Of a stretch of DNA of 64,000 nt, positions 44,381-52,164 are shown in pieces. Position numbers and translations under genes: made by a program. The DNA is from Anatilimnocola floriformis (GTDB taxonomy: Bacteria > Planctomycetota > Planctomycetia > Pirellulales > Pirellulaceae): positions 496,001 through 560,000 of the forward strand of contig NZ_JAMLFW010000001.1 in assembly GCF_024256385.1 (NCBI RefSeq), written 5' to 3'. Position 1 is the stretch's first letter, and every line of letters starts with the position of its first letter. The notes under the pieces are model-generated. The model was not told the DNA's origin. It did no database searches and saw only the letters and a program-made list of their open reading frames with translations.

Positions 44381-44932
44381 TTACGACTTCTTCGCACCCA
44401 CGCCCAGTTCCTTCAACTTTGCGGCGACATCGGCGCCGTGCGATTCGGTCTTCACGCCCTTGTCGACGTACAGCACCTTGCCGCCTTCGCCGATGTAGAA
44501 CGTGACGCGGTTGGCGGCGTTGCCTTTGTCATTCAAAATGCCGAACGCCTTCGAGACCTTGGTGTCCGGATCGCTAAGGATTGGATAATCGAGCGACAGG
44601 GATTCGGCGAACGCTTTATTCCCCTTTTCACCTTCGATCGGATCGGTGCTGGCAGTGAAGTAGGCCACGTCGAGGCCCTTCAGCGACGCGCTGTTTTCTT
44701 TCATGCTTTTGCACTCTTTGGTGCAACCGCCCGTAAAGGCCCGAGGAAACCAGGCGACGACCACGGCTTTGTTGGTCTTCAGCAGTTCGGCGAGTTTATA
44801 GGTTTTGCCGTCGCTCCCCTTGAGTTCGAAGTCGGGGGCAGTGTCGCCAACCTTGAGAGGTTCGGCGGCAAACAGCGAGCCGCAGCCCAACGCGACGACC
44901 GTGGCGAGAGCGAGAGATAGAAGCGATTTCAT
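44381..44932 (-). CDS. Exported peroxiredoxin, BCP type
   Basis: A 183-residue AhpC/TSA-family peroxiredoxin that reduces peroxides. A signal peptide (SLLSLALATVVALGCGSLFAA) makes it periplasmic, unlike cytoplasmic BCP. The peroxidatic Cys is in FTGGCTKECKSM, with a second Cys four residues on as a possible resolving Cys. Other landmarks: VGDTAPDFELKGSDGK, VVVAWFPRAF and VTFYIGEGGKVLYV. The start is the ATG giving MKSLLSLAL. A thioredoxin-type reductant in the periplasm would be needed. Confidence 0.88.
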   Translation of the reverse strand: MKSLLSLALATVVALGCGSLFAAEPLKVGDTAPDFELKGSDGKTYKLAELLKTNKAVVVAWFPRAFTGGCTKECKSMKENSASLKGLDVAYFTASTDPIEGEKGNKAFAESLSLDYPILSDPDTKVSKAFGILNDKGNAANRVTFYIGEGGKVLYVDKGVKTESHGADVAAKLKELGVGAKKS

Positions 44933-45144
44933 GAACAATCTCCGGTAGGAAAGGTGGGAAGAAAAACATGACCGCAGGTGCTTGGGAAAGCTAACGCGGT
45001 GTTGGCAGCGGGCTGAGGACCAACCTACCGCAGCGATATCCCACATTCAAGTTAAGGGCCGATCGAGCAGTCGCTAGCAAATTTGAACCGCCGACGGGTC
45101 CCTCCGCCGCTGACCGAGGCGATCCTCGCCCTCCCACAATCAGC

Positions 45145-45187
45145 GCCAGCGTGAATGGCTCCTCCCAGAGTAACCGTTCACGCTGGC
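45145..45187. repeat. Family-E hairpin
   Basis: GCCAGCGTGAATGG (45145-45158) and CCGTTCACGCTGGC (45174-45187) pair over 14 nt with one mismatch. The arm sequence recurs at 45426-45443 and 45745-45763. Confidence 0.75.
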
Positions 45188-45230
45188 AATGCATGCATCG
45201 TGAGCGCTCGGCAGGCAGCATCCTTTCCTG

Positions 45231-45274
45231 CTCCCCTCGCCCCGCTTCGGGGAGAGGGGCTGGGGGTGAGGGGT
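45231..45274 (+). repeat. Palindromic repeat, family A
   Basis: CTCCCCTCGCCCCGCTTCGG then GGAGAGGGGCTGGGGGTGAG. Unlike the others it is not next to a stop codon; it faces a minus-oriented copy 85 nt further on. Confidence 0.8.
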
Positions 45275-45359
45275 GAACCGAAGCGAGAGTGTGCTAATGA
45301 GCACGCACTATGGATTGCCGAACAGTTCGCCAGAAAATTGAGTCAAACTCGCGCATTAT

Positions 45360-45409
45360 CCCCTCACCCTCGACCCCTCTCCCCGAAACGGGGCGAGGGG
45401 AGAGAGAAA
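45360..45409 (-). repeat. Palindromic repeat, family A, minus orientation
   Basis: CCCCTCACCCTCGACCCCTC then TCCCCGAAACGGGGCGAGGG. Together with the copy at 45231 it forms a facing pair, as in REPIN-type doublets. Confidence 0.8.
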
Positions 45410-45425
45410 AGGCCGCTGACGGCGT

Positions 45426-45443
45426 CGCTGGCGTGAATGGTTA
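45426..45443 (+). repeat. Family-E copy
   Basis: GCTGGCGTGAATGGTTAC, matching one arm of the hairpin at 45145. Confidence 0.7.
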
Positions 45444-45744
45444 CTTTCAGATTTATGGCGGACCAAAGTTGTCCGCGCTGATGTGTCTTTATGGGGCCGG
45501 GCGGTAGGTCCACAGTCGCGGACGGACGTGGAAGTGAAACGAGCAGGCATTGTCTGGACCTGTTCAAACTCAGCTGCGACCGCTCCGTTGGATGGTGATA
45601 AAGTGTGATATTCGAGACCCGATATCGCAGTCATTTTTTGTCCTTAAGTCTTACCTAGAAACAACTTATAGATGAAATCGAGTTTTGCATCACCTGTTAT
45701 ATTCTGGGGGTATGAAAGGGGGGGCAGTTGTTCCAGAATTGTTG

Positions 45745-45763
45745 GCTGGCGTGAATGGTTCAC
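45745..45763 (+). repeat. Family-E copy
   Basis: GCTGGCGTGAATGGTTCAC, the third copy, about 160 nt before the POTRA gene. Confidence 0.65.
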
Positions 45764-45925
45764 GGCGACCGGCGGGCAAAAGCTCCCTTGCCACTCACAG
45801 CACCTTTCAGTACAGATACGCCCCCTTGAATCCGCCCGGGCGGCGGTGCGCTGCTGCGCGCCACTTGCTGGCGGAAAAAGAGGGATGCTGTAGTTGCTAT
45901 CAACCGTTCTGGGGCCAGATTTATC

Positions 45926-47665
45926 ATGCCGATCAAGCGAACCTTCGCCGCAACTATCTGGTGTGGAATGCTGCTGGTCGCGAATGCCGCGCTGGGGCAA
46001 GGCGCCGGGCCGCCGCCGAACTATCAGAACAGCGGTGGCAACTACGCCCCCAATGGCGCGCCGAACACGGTGCCCACGGGCTATCCCGCTTATCCGAACA
46101 TGCGGCCGCCGGCGCTGCGCGACGATCAGCAAAACATGCCGCCGAATGCCAATCCGCACGACATCAATCGCGCGCTCAATCCCAACGGCCCGCCGCCGGA
46201 CGGCAAGCCGCAGGAAAATCCGCAGCTGGTTGTCGACGTGCAGATTCTGGGCATCGAAAAGTCGCGTGAGCACACGGTGCAGAAGTATCTGCATACTCGC
46301 CGCGACAAAGAGTTCGATCCGGAAATGGTGCAAGGCGACGTTCGCCGGCTCGTCAGTTCGGGGCAGTTTCGCGACGTGCGCACGTACACCCGGCCGGCCG
46401 CCAACGGCATCATTGTGATCTATGAAATCTTCGAACGGCCGCGCATCAAATACATCAAGCACATCGGCAATCGCGATGCCGGCGAAAAGAAGCTCGCCAA
46501 GGAACACGCCCTGAAAGTCGGCGATCCGCTCAACGCTTATAACGCCGAAGAGGGCCGCCGCAAGATCGAGGAGTGGTATCACAAGAACGGCCATCCCAAG
46601 GCCCAGGTGTCGATCATGGAAGGAGACAAGCCGAACGACAAAGGGCTGGTCTATTACATCAACGAAGGAAACCTGGAACGGATCGAAACAGTCTCGTTCC
46701 GCGGCAACACCGTGGCCAGTGATCAGCGGTTGAAGACGCAAATCGAATCGAAGCCCGGTTGGTTCTACTATTTCTTCGGCGGCAAGGTGGATCGGGCGAA
46801 GCTCGATTCGGATGTCGAGAAGCTGACTGCTTATTACCGCCGGCTCGGTTACTTTCGCGCTCGCGTCGCCCGCGAGTTGGATATGGATGAAAGCGGCAAA
46901 TGGGTCACGCTAACGTTTGTCATCGACGAAGGCCCACGCTATGTCGTTCGCAGCGTGAAGATCGAAGGGGTCGCGAATTTTCCAGAAGCACCGCTGCTCG
47001 GTTTCATGGATATCAAGGCCGGTGAGTATTTCCATCAGGACAAGATGAACAAGGACATTACCACGCTGACCGATTTGTACGGCAGCAAGGGCTTTGTCTT
47101 TGCCGACGTGCAAGCCGATCCGCGGTTCCTCGAGGAGCCGGGCCAGATCGATCTGGTGTATCGCGTCAAGGAAGGCGAAGTCTTTCACATTGGCGATATC
47201 AACGTGCACGTCGGCGGCGAATATCCCCACACCCGCGATGCAGTGGTGCTGGTGCGTTCTGGTTTGATGCCCGGTGACCTGGCCGACATGCGGAAGATTC
47301 GTGACTGGGAACGTCGGTTGAAGTCGTCACAGTTGTTCGAAACCAATCCGCAACAAGGCGACGCGCCGCGGGTGGCCCTCGGCACGCCGTCGGTCGGCAA
47401 TGCAGCCAATATTGCCAAGGGCAAAGGAAGCAACGGACCAACCATCCGCGGCCAATCGCCCGACTATGGCCCGCCTCATCGCGCACCCTATGTGCCGCAA
47501 CCACTCAACCAGCCGCTGTATCAAACCGGCCGGTATGACGCGCCCGCTCAGCCGCAAATTCCGCAGCAGCCCGCTTATACACCGCCGCTGCAATTTAATC
47601 CCCCAACATCGGATTTTCCCGCTTCGCCACTTCCTCAAAATCGCGTTGATTTTTGGGGAAACTAG
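45926..47665 (+). CDS. Secreted protein with five POTRA-like repeats and no barrel (split BamA, part 1)
   Basis: A 579-residue exported protein with signal peptide TFAATIWCGMLLVANAALG. After a Pro/Asn-rich stretch (about 27-100) come five POTRA-like repeats: 101-171, 172-249, 250-337, 338-418 and 419-485, with typical VDVQILGIEKS, VSFRGNTVASDQRLK, GYFRARVARELD and VKIEGVANF segments. BamA also has five POTRA units, but there a beta-barrel follows at once; here the chain ends in about 95 Pro/Gln/Tyr-rich residues and stops. The barrel is encoded 95 nt downstream. It should act in outer-membrane protein insertion as the periplasmic half of a two-protein Omp85 machine. Confidence 0.88.
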   Translation: MPIKRTFAATIWCGMLLVANAALGQGAGPPPNYQNSGGNYAPNGAPNTVPTGYPAYPNMRPPALRDDQQNMPPNANPHDINRALNPNGPPPDGKPQENPQLVVDVQILGIEKSREHTVQKYLHTRRDKEFDPEMVQGDVRRLVSSGQFRDVRTYTRPAANGIIVIYEIFERPRIKYIKHIGNRDAGEKKLAKEHALKVGDPLNAYNAEEGRRKIEEWYHKNGHPKAQVSIMEGDKPNDKGLVYYINEGNLERIETVSFRGNTVASDQRLKTQIESKPGWFYYFFGGKVDRAKLDSDVEKLTAYYRRLGYFRARVARELDMDESGKWVTLTFVIDEGPRYVVRSVKIEGVANFPEAPLLGFMDIKAGEYFHQDKMNKDITTLTDLYGSKGFVFADVQADPRFLEEPGQIDLVYRVKEGEVFHIGDINVHVGGEYPHTRDAVVLVRSGLMPGDLADMRKIRDWERRLKSSQLFETNPQQGDAPRVALGTPSVGNAANIAKGKGSNGPTIRGQSPDYGPPHRAPYVPQPLNQPLYQTGRYDAPAQPQIPQQPAYTPPLQFNPPTSDFPASPLPQNRVDFWGN

Positions 47666-47760
47666 CGCTGACGAAACTTTGACAATCCCGTAAAGTCCGC
47701 GCCACTTATCGATAGTCGACTGCTGCGACTAACGCAGGCCTGCTCAGGAACCACCCGCTG

Positions 47761-49311
47761 ATGACCCGCAAGCTGCAATGCCGAACGCTCTGGACCCAAG
47801 TGGCCCAGTTCCGCGTATTTCCGGCCATGGCGCTCGCGTGTGGAACGCTGCTCATTCTCTTATTCAGCGTTGATTCAGCTCGCGGTCAGTATTACCCGCC
47901 GCAAGGTCCGCCGACGAATTACGGCGCCAATCCTTACTTGCAACAACAGCCTGCCGCTCAGCCAGGTTACGCGCCGCAACCGGGCTATGCACCACAGCCG
48001 GCATACAATGGCCAACCGAACTACGGCCAACCCGTGTCGGCGCCAGGCGGATTCAATTCGCCGAATCCTTATCTGCAAGCTGGTCCGGGTGGACCAACAA
48101 CCGCCTATCAACCCGCGCTGCCACCGCCGCCAGGAATGCCGCCATCGGGCTCGCCGATGATCAATCCCAACGGCTCGCCGTTTAATCCTCCTTCGCCGCT
48201 CGATAGTGCGCCGCAGTACTTGCAGCCCGAACCCAACACCACGCCCCTCGATGTCTATGTCGAAGAGACCCGCACGGGCCGCTTCATGTTCGGCGTGGCG
48301 GTGAATAGCGATGCAGGCGTGACGGGGCAGATCACGATCGACGAACGCAACTTCGACATCATGCGTCCCGCCACCACTTGGGACGACTTCATGAACGGCA
48401 CGGCCTGGCGCGGAGCTGGCCAAGGCTTTCGCATCGAAGCTCAGCCTGGTAACCAAGTACAGCGGTACATGGTCAGCTTCACCGATCCGTACTTCCTCTA
48501 TACGAACATCAGCTTCAGCGCGAGTGCGTTCTACTTCGACCGTGGTTACTACGACTGGTCGGAATCGCGTTACGGTGGCCGCCTCGCTTGGGGTTATCGT
48601 CTGACGCCCGACCTCTCGGTGACCACCGCACTACGAGCCGAAAACATCAACCTCTTCAATCCTCGCGTGCTCACCGTGCCGGAGCTGAACTCCGCACTCG
48701 GTAAGACGGATCTCTTCAGCGGCAAACTGACGCTGACGCACGATACTCGCGACTTGCCTTTCATGCCGACCGAAGGTCACATGATTGAAATGTCGTACGA
48801 GCAGGCCTTTGGCGATTACGACTTTCCGCGCGGCGGCATCGATTACTACCAGTACTTCCTGCTGAACCAACGCCCCGACGGTTCGGGCCGTCACACTCTG
48901 GCCTTCAGCAGCCGACTCGGTGTCACCGGTTCGCAAACGCCGATTTTCGAAAACTACTTCGCGGGTGGTTTCTCGACGATCCGCGGTTACTCGTTCCGCG
49001 GTGCCTCGCCTATCGAAAATGGTGTGCGCGTCGGTGGTGAGTTGAGCTGGCTCAACTCGGTTGAATACTTCTTCCCGCTCACAGCCGACGACATGGTCAA
49101 GGGAACCGTCTTCTGCGACTTTGGTACGGTCGAGCGAGACATCGCCATCCGTGGCGAAAACTTCCGCGTCGCGCCGGGCTTCGGCCTTCGCATTAATGTG
49201 CCGGCCCTCGGCCCCGCGCCGCTGGCTCTCGACTTTGCATTCCCGATTCACTCAGCGACGGGTGACGACCGGCAAATGTTCAGCTTCTTCTTTGGCTTGT
49301 CTCGCCAATAG
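47761..49311 (+). CDS. Omp85-type outer-membrane beta-barrel without POTRA (split BamA, part 2)
   Basis: A 516-residue outer-membrane protein. Hydrophobic signal (MALACGTLLILLFSVDSARG), then about 115 residues rich in Pro, Gln, Tyr and Gly (including repeated PGYAPQ), and a barrel from about 161 to the end. The barrel has alternating strands, TDPYFLYTNISFSAS, DTRDLPFMPTEGHMIEMSYEQAF, and the Omp85 signature FSTIRGYSFR (R408-G-Y, matching the VRGF/Y lid loop), and ends in a Phe-rich last strand (MFSFFFGL). No POTRA unit is present. It follows the POTRA gene by 95 nt on the same strand and has its own signal peptide, so this is not a frameshift. Confidence 0.88.
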   Translation: MTRKLQCRTLWTQVAQFRVFPAMALACGTLLILLFSVDSARGQYYPPQGPPTNYGANPYLQQQPAAQPGYAPQPGYAPQPAYNGQPNYGQPVSAPGGFNSPNPYLQAGPGGPTTAYQPALPPPPGMPPSGSPMINPNGSPFNPPSPLDSAPQYLQPEPNTTPLDVYVEETRTGRFMFGVAVNSDAGVTGQITIDERNFDIMRPATTWDDFMNGTAWRGAGQGFRIEAQPGNQVQRYMVSFTDPYFLYTNISFSASAFYFDRGYYDWSESRYGGRLAWGYRLTPDLSVTTALRAENINLFNPRVLTVPELNSALGKTDLFSGKLTLTHDTRDLPFMPTEGHMIEMSYEQAFGDYDFPRGGIDYYQYFLLNQRPDGSGRHTLAFSSRLGVTGSQTPIFENYFAGGFSTIRGYSFRGASPIENGVRVGGELSWLNSVEYFFPLTADDMVKGTVFCDFGTVERDIAIRGENFRVAPGFGLRINVPALGPAPLALDFAFPIHSATGDDRQMFSFFFGLSRQ

Positions 49312-49329
49312 TCAGCTGAGGCGGCCGGC

Positions 49330-49716
49330 TTAGCTATTTGCTGCCGGCCGAATCAACCACGCCACGATCAGCAAAATCGCCGAGCCGATGAAGACGGCGG
49401 GCGCGACGATGCCGATGCTATGGGTGCCGACCGCGAGCAGCAGCGCGGCGAGCGGGCCCAGAATCGCGCCCACGGCCAGGCCAGACAACATTCCCGCCAC
49501 GCGGTTGAAGTGAAATACGCCGACTGCGATGCCGATCATGCTGCCCACGAAGGCGCTGACGATCGTAGTAACCGCCAGCTCGAACGCATCTTCGTACCAA
49601 TCGAAACGACTCGCCCGCAGTAGCGGCCCGATCGCTCCCGCCACAATCGCGGCGCACGTCAGGATCAGAAACAGCAGGGCGAGTGGATAAGTGCGATTGC
49701 TGGAAGGAGCGTTCAT
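49330..49716 (-). CDS. Four-helix membrane protein at the end of the pilin operon
   Basis: A 128-residue protein with four hydrophobic segments: LALLFLILTCAAIVAGAIGPLL, FELAVTTIVSAFVGSMIGIAVGVF, MLSGLAVGAILGPLAALLLAVG and IVAPAVFIGSAILLIVAWLI. Its ATG overlaps the stop of the DUF1559 gene (ATGA), so it belongs to the operon. No family recognised. It may be an accessory membrane component. Confidence 0.7.
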   Translation of the reverse strand: MNAPSSNRTYPLALLFLILTCAAIVAGAIGPLLRASRFDWYEDAFELAVTTIVSAFVGSMIGIAVGVFHFNRVAGMLSGLAVGAILGPLAALLLAVGTHSIGIVAPAVFIGSAILLIVAWLIRPAANS

Positions 49717-50786
49717 GGCTGTTGCGCCAGTTGGCCATCTCGGCGGTTAATCAGAGCTTGCAACATGGGCAAAGTAAGAGTGCTCGACAAAAAGCGGACG
49801 CTGCCATCGCCGAACGCGGCGTTCATTCCTTGGGGATGGGTGCTGCCGAACCCGCCGACGTATTTCGGGTCGTTGAGCGGCAGCGGTTTGGGTGGCGGTG
49901 GCTTCACGCGTTTCTGCGGCTGCCAGTGCGGATCATAAGGGCCGCCCGGGGCTGGCGAAGGCGGAACTGGCACGCCATTGGGATCGGGCACCGCTGCTTC
50001 CGGAGCATCGTCGGGCGGCAGGGCCGCTTCAGGAAAGTCAGCCTCCTCCACTACCGGCGTGATGCGCTCGAACGGCGTGGGCGTTGTTTCGGAGGTAACC
50101 TCTGCCGGATTCGGATAGCCAAAGTTGCCAGGTCGCGGCAGGCCGTCGTGATAGTTCAGGTAATTCATCATCACGCCGCCGTTGCGCAGTGTCGCCCGCG
50201 TCCCCGACAGCCAGCCGAGATCAAACGAATCGGTGATTTTCTCGCCGAGGAACAAAGTCGCCGAAGCGCCGTCGGCCAAGTCGTCGAACGTGAGTTTGCT
50301 GTTCAAGTAAAACACGCCGTTGTTGGTTTCGCTGATCGGTTGCTCCTGATCGTGGTGGGCGGCAGCGAAATCGCTGTAGACAGCGCCATGACGCGGGCTC
50401 GACGGGCAACGAACGAGGTTCGGCCCGTTCTCTCGCGCGACCGTGTTCTTAGCGTCGTACACACTCACCGCTTGGTCGATCTGCTTGTACAGGTTTTGCT
50501 GCTCTCGATAGGGAAGGACGTGAGCGATCCAGGTGAGATGATTGTCGTTCGGCAAATTTACGACCGGCGACTTCGCGGCAAGCGTGCCCGGTGGATAAAC
50601 GAGCTGCGCTTGCTCGTACTGATGAATGCCGATGGCGAGTTGCGACAGGTGACTCGCGCAAGTCGCTCGCCGGGCCGCTTCACGAGCGGCTTGCACGGCA
50701 GGAAGGATGATCGAGACCATCAAGCCGATGATGGCAATGACGACGAGCAGCTCAACCAGCGTGAAACCGCGACGACGAGAGGACAT
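49713..50786 (-). CDS. DUF1559 prepilin-like protein in the secretion operon
   Basis: A 357-residue DUF1559 protein. Leader [38 protein letters not shown], and the canonical C-terminal HPQGMNAAFGDGS. The middle has a Pro-rich insert (VPVPPSPAPGGPYDPHWQP and KPPPPKPLPL). It is the sixth of seven genes in a compact operon, 15 nt after the pseudopilin gene, and overlaps the following membrane gene by 4 nt. This context suggests that at least some DUF1559 proteins are built by GspF-type machinery. Confidence 0.9.
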   Translation of the reverse strand: MSSRRRGFTLVELLVVIAIIGLMVSIILPAVQAAREAARRATCASHLSQLAIGIHQYEQAQLVYPPGTLAAKSPVVNLPNDNHLTWIAHVLPYREQQNLYKQIDQAVSVYDAKNTVARENGPNLVRCPSSPRHGAVYSDFAAAHHDQEQPISETNNGVFYLNSKLTFDDLADGASATLFLGEKITDSFDLGWLSGTRATLRNGGVMMNYLNYHDGLPRPGNFGYPNPAEVTSETTPTPFERITPVVEEADFPEAALPPDDAPEAAVPDPNGVPVPPSPAPGGPYDPHWQPQKRVKPPPPKPLPLNDPKYVGGFGSTHPQGMNAAFGDGSVRFLSSTLTLPMLQALINRRDGQLAQQP

Positions 50787-50801
50787 GGCAAAACTCCAAA
50801 G

Positions 50802-51209
50802 TTAATCACGCGGACGCAAGTTGATTTGCCGCTCGCTAACAACCTGAGCGCGGCGCGTGGGATGATCGGGAAATAGCGAAGTGACGGTGACGCTGAATTG
50901 ATTCTCTGGGGAACCGGGTGTCACAGCGATGACGACGCGCGCTGAGGTCGTTCCCGCAGCGTTCTTCAGCGTCGGCTGCCAGGTTTCGCCCTGGTACTTT
51001 CGATCGCCGTTCAATTTTGCCGCCGCGCGATCGAGGGCCGATTCGGCGAGCGCTTGCGCTTGCAGTTTGTTCAACAGACTTCGTGTTTCACGTTCTTGCA
51101 CCAACAGTCGTTGCAAAAACACGCTCAAAGTCACGAGCACGATGCCGAAGACCGCGATGACGGCGAGCATCACGAAGCCGCGACGGCGCTGGCGGCGAAA
51201 GTGAGTCAT
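50802..51209 (-). CDS. Pseudopilin-like protein, GspK/PilX type
   Basis: A 135-residue protein with a basic N-terminus and pilin-like hydrophobic stretch (RRRGFVMLAVIAVFGIVLVTLSVFLQRL). The position-5 Glu of classical pilins is not present (F-V-M-L-A), as in GspK and PilX minor pilins. A helical part (RETRSLLNKLQAQALAESALDRAAAKL) and a beta-rich C-terminus with a GSPENQFSVTVTSLFP segment follow. Its start overlaps the previous stop by 4 nt (ATGA). It would sit at the tip or initiation complex of a pseudopilus. Confidence 0.75.
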   Translation of the reverse strand: MTHFRRQRRRGFVMLAVIAVFGIVLVTLSVFLQRLLVQERETRSLLNKLQAQALAESALDRAAAKLNGDRKYQGETWQPTLKNAAGTTSARVVIAVTPGSPENQFSVTVTSLFPDHPTRRAQVVSERQINLRPRD

Positions 51210-51730
51210 GGCTGCTCCTCCGCGGATTTCTTATCGCCGGAAATTCCACCGCCAATGAGCGTTTCGCAGTGATAAGGTTGTTGCCGGGCCTCAAGTTTTT
51301 GTTCGCTCGGCGGCAGGTACAGATCGAGCACGAGTAGTGTGCGACGGTCTGCCGGCTGCGAACTGAAACGCACGTCCATACCAGGTCGCAGAAAAAATAC
51401 TTCGCGCTGCCGCAGGCGATCTGCCTGCCAGCGTTCACGCACCAAGCCTTCAGCCGTGGCCGAATAAGTCCAGCGAATGCCTTGATCCGTGTTCAGCTCG
51501 CACTCCGTCGGCGATTTGACAGTCACACGCGCGGCTGCATGCGCGTCGGCCCGCAGGATGCCGTCGAGTCGGGCGAACTCGGCTCGCTGACGACTCCGTA
51601 GATGGGCCTGCCGTTGTGTTTGCAGTGTTGCCGAGAGAAACATCCCCAGCAACGCCATCAGCACGGTGACGATTCCCATCACGGCCATCAGCTCGACCAG
51701 CGAATATGCGCGGCGGAAGCTTTTTCTCAT
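51206..51730 (-). CDS. Pseudopilin-like protein, GspJ type
   Basis: A 174-residue protein beginning MRKSFRRAYSLVELMAVMGIVTVLMALLGMFLS, a prepilin leader with the position-5 Glu (YSLVE). The rest is helical then beta-rich, with LDGILRADAHAAARVTVKSPTECELN, resembling GspJ/PilW minor pseudopilins. The ATG at 51730 overlaps the upstream stop (ATGA) and opens on the leader; longer in-frame extensions lie in the neighbouring gene and are rejected. It overlaps the next gene by 4 nt. Confidence 0.78.
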   Translation of the reverse strand: MRKSFRRAYSLVELMAVMGIVTVLMALLGMFLSATLQTQRQAHLRSRQRAEFARLDGILRADAHAAARVTVKSPTECELNTDQGIRWTYSATAEGLVRERWQADRLRQREVFFLRPGMDVRFSSQPADRRTLLVLDLYLPPSEQKLEARQQPYHCETLIGGGISGDKKSAEEQP

Positions 51731-52164
51731 GGCTGCTCCTCCACGGGAGCAGGGCGATGTTTCCAAGCACTCAGTTCGATCGGCTGCACGCGATTGCCAG
51801 CCGGATCGCGCCACTCGACCCACACGCGAATCTGCCGCGAGGCGTCGTCGTCCAGCGCGACTACTTCGCTGTGCATCGTCGCCGTCTTCAGCAACAGCAG
51901 CACATCTTCCGGAGCGGCCTCGTCGGTGACCACGCGAACTGCGAGTTGCTCCCAAGTTTGGGCCTGCAGCACGTCCAGCCGATTGGCCACAGCCCGCAGC
52001 GCCGCCTGGCGGGCATCGGTCGCTCGTTCTTGCCGCGCGATCAGGTGCAGCAACTGAGCCACCACGAGCGCGCAGGCCACGAACATGGCTGACGCGATGG
52101 TCATTTCCAAAATCGTGAAGGCGCTGCGATGCGCAGCGGCGCGATGTGCGGGGCGTCGCTTCAC
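51727..52164 (-). CDS. Pseudopilin-like protein, GspI type
   Basis: A 145-residue protein. The proposed start is a GTG sharing one base with the stop of the GspF-fusion gene (TAGTG). The leader KRRPAHRAAAHRSAFTILEMTIASAMFVACALVVAQLL has the position-5 Glu of prepilins. The C-terminal domain has RVWVEWRDPAGNRVQPIELS. The shape fits GspI/PilV-type minor pseudopilins. No ATG is available near the leader. Confidence 0.72.
   Translation of the reverse strand: MKRRPAHRAAAHRSAFTILEMTIASAMFVACALVVAQLLHLIARQERATDARQAALRAVANRLDVLQAQTWEQLAVRVVTDEAAPEDVLLLLKTATMHSEVVALDDDASRQIRVWVEWRDPAGNRVQPIELSAWKHRPAPVEEQP

Larger units (their letters stand above)
44933..45925. other. Long non-coding gap rich in palindromic repeats
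   Basis: 993 nt between the divergent peroxiredoxin and POTRA genes. It holds two facing family-A repeats (45231-45274 and 45360-45409), a family-E hairpin at 45145-45187 and two family-E copies at 45426 and 45745. I see no believable coding region: the open frames crossing it are composed of repeat sequence. Confidence 0.75.

Noticed and set aside
45065-45110. tRNA-like stretch with GGTTCAAATTT on the minus strand
   Set aside because: The flanking arms do not pair as a T-arm or acceptor stem, and no anticodon arm is present.
47666-47760. Frameshift or stop splitting a single BamA gene
   Set aside because: The second gene has its own start, signal peptide and about 115-residue linker; no frame joins the last POTRA to the barrel.
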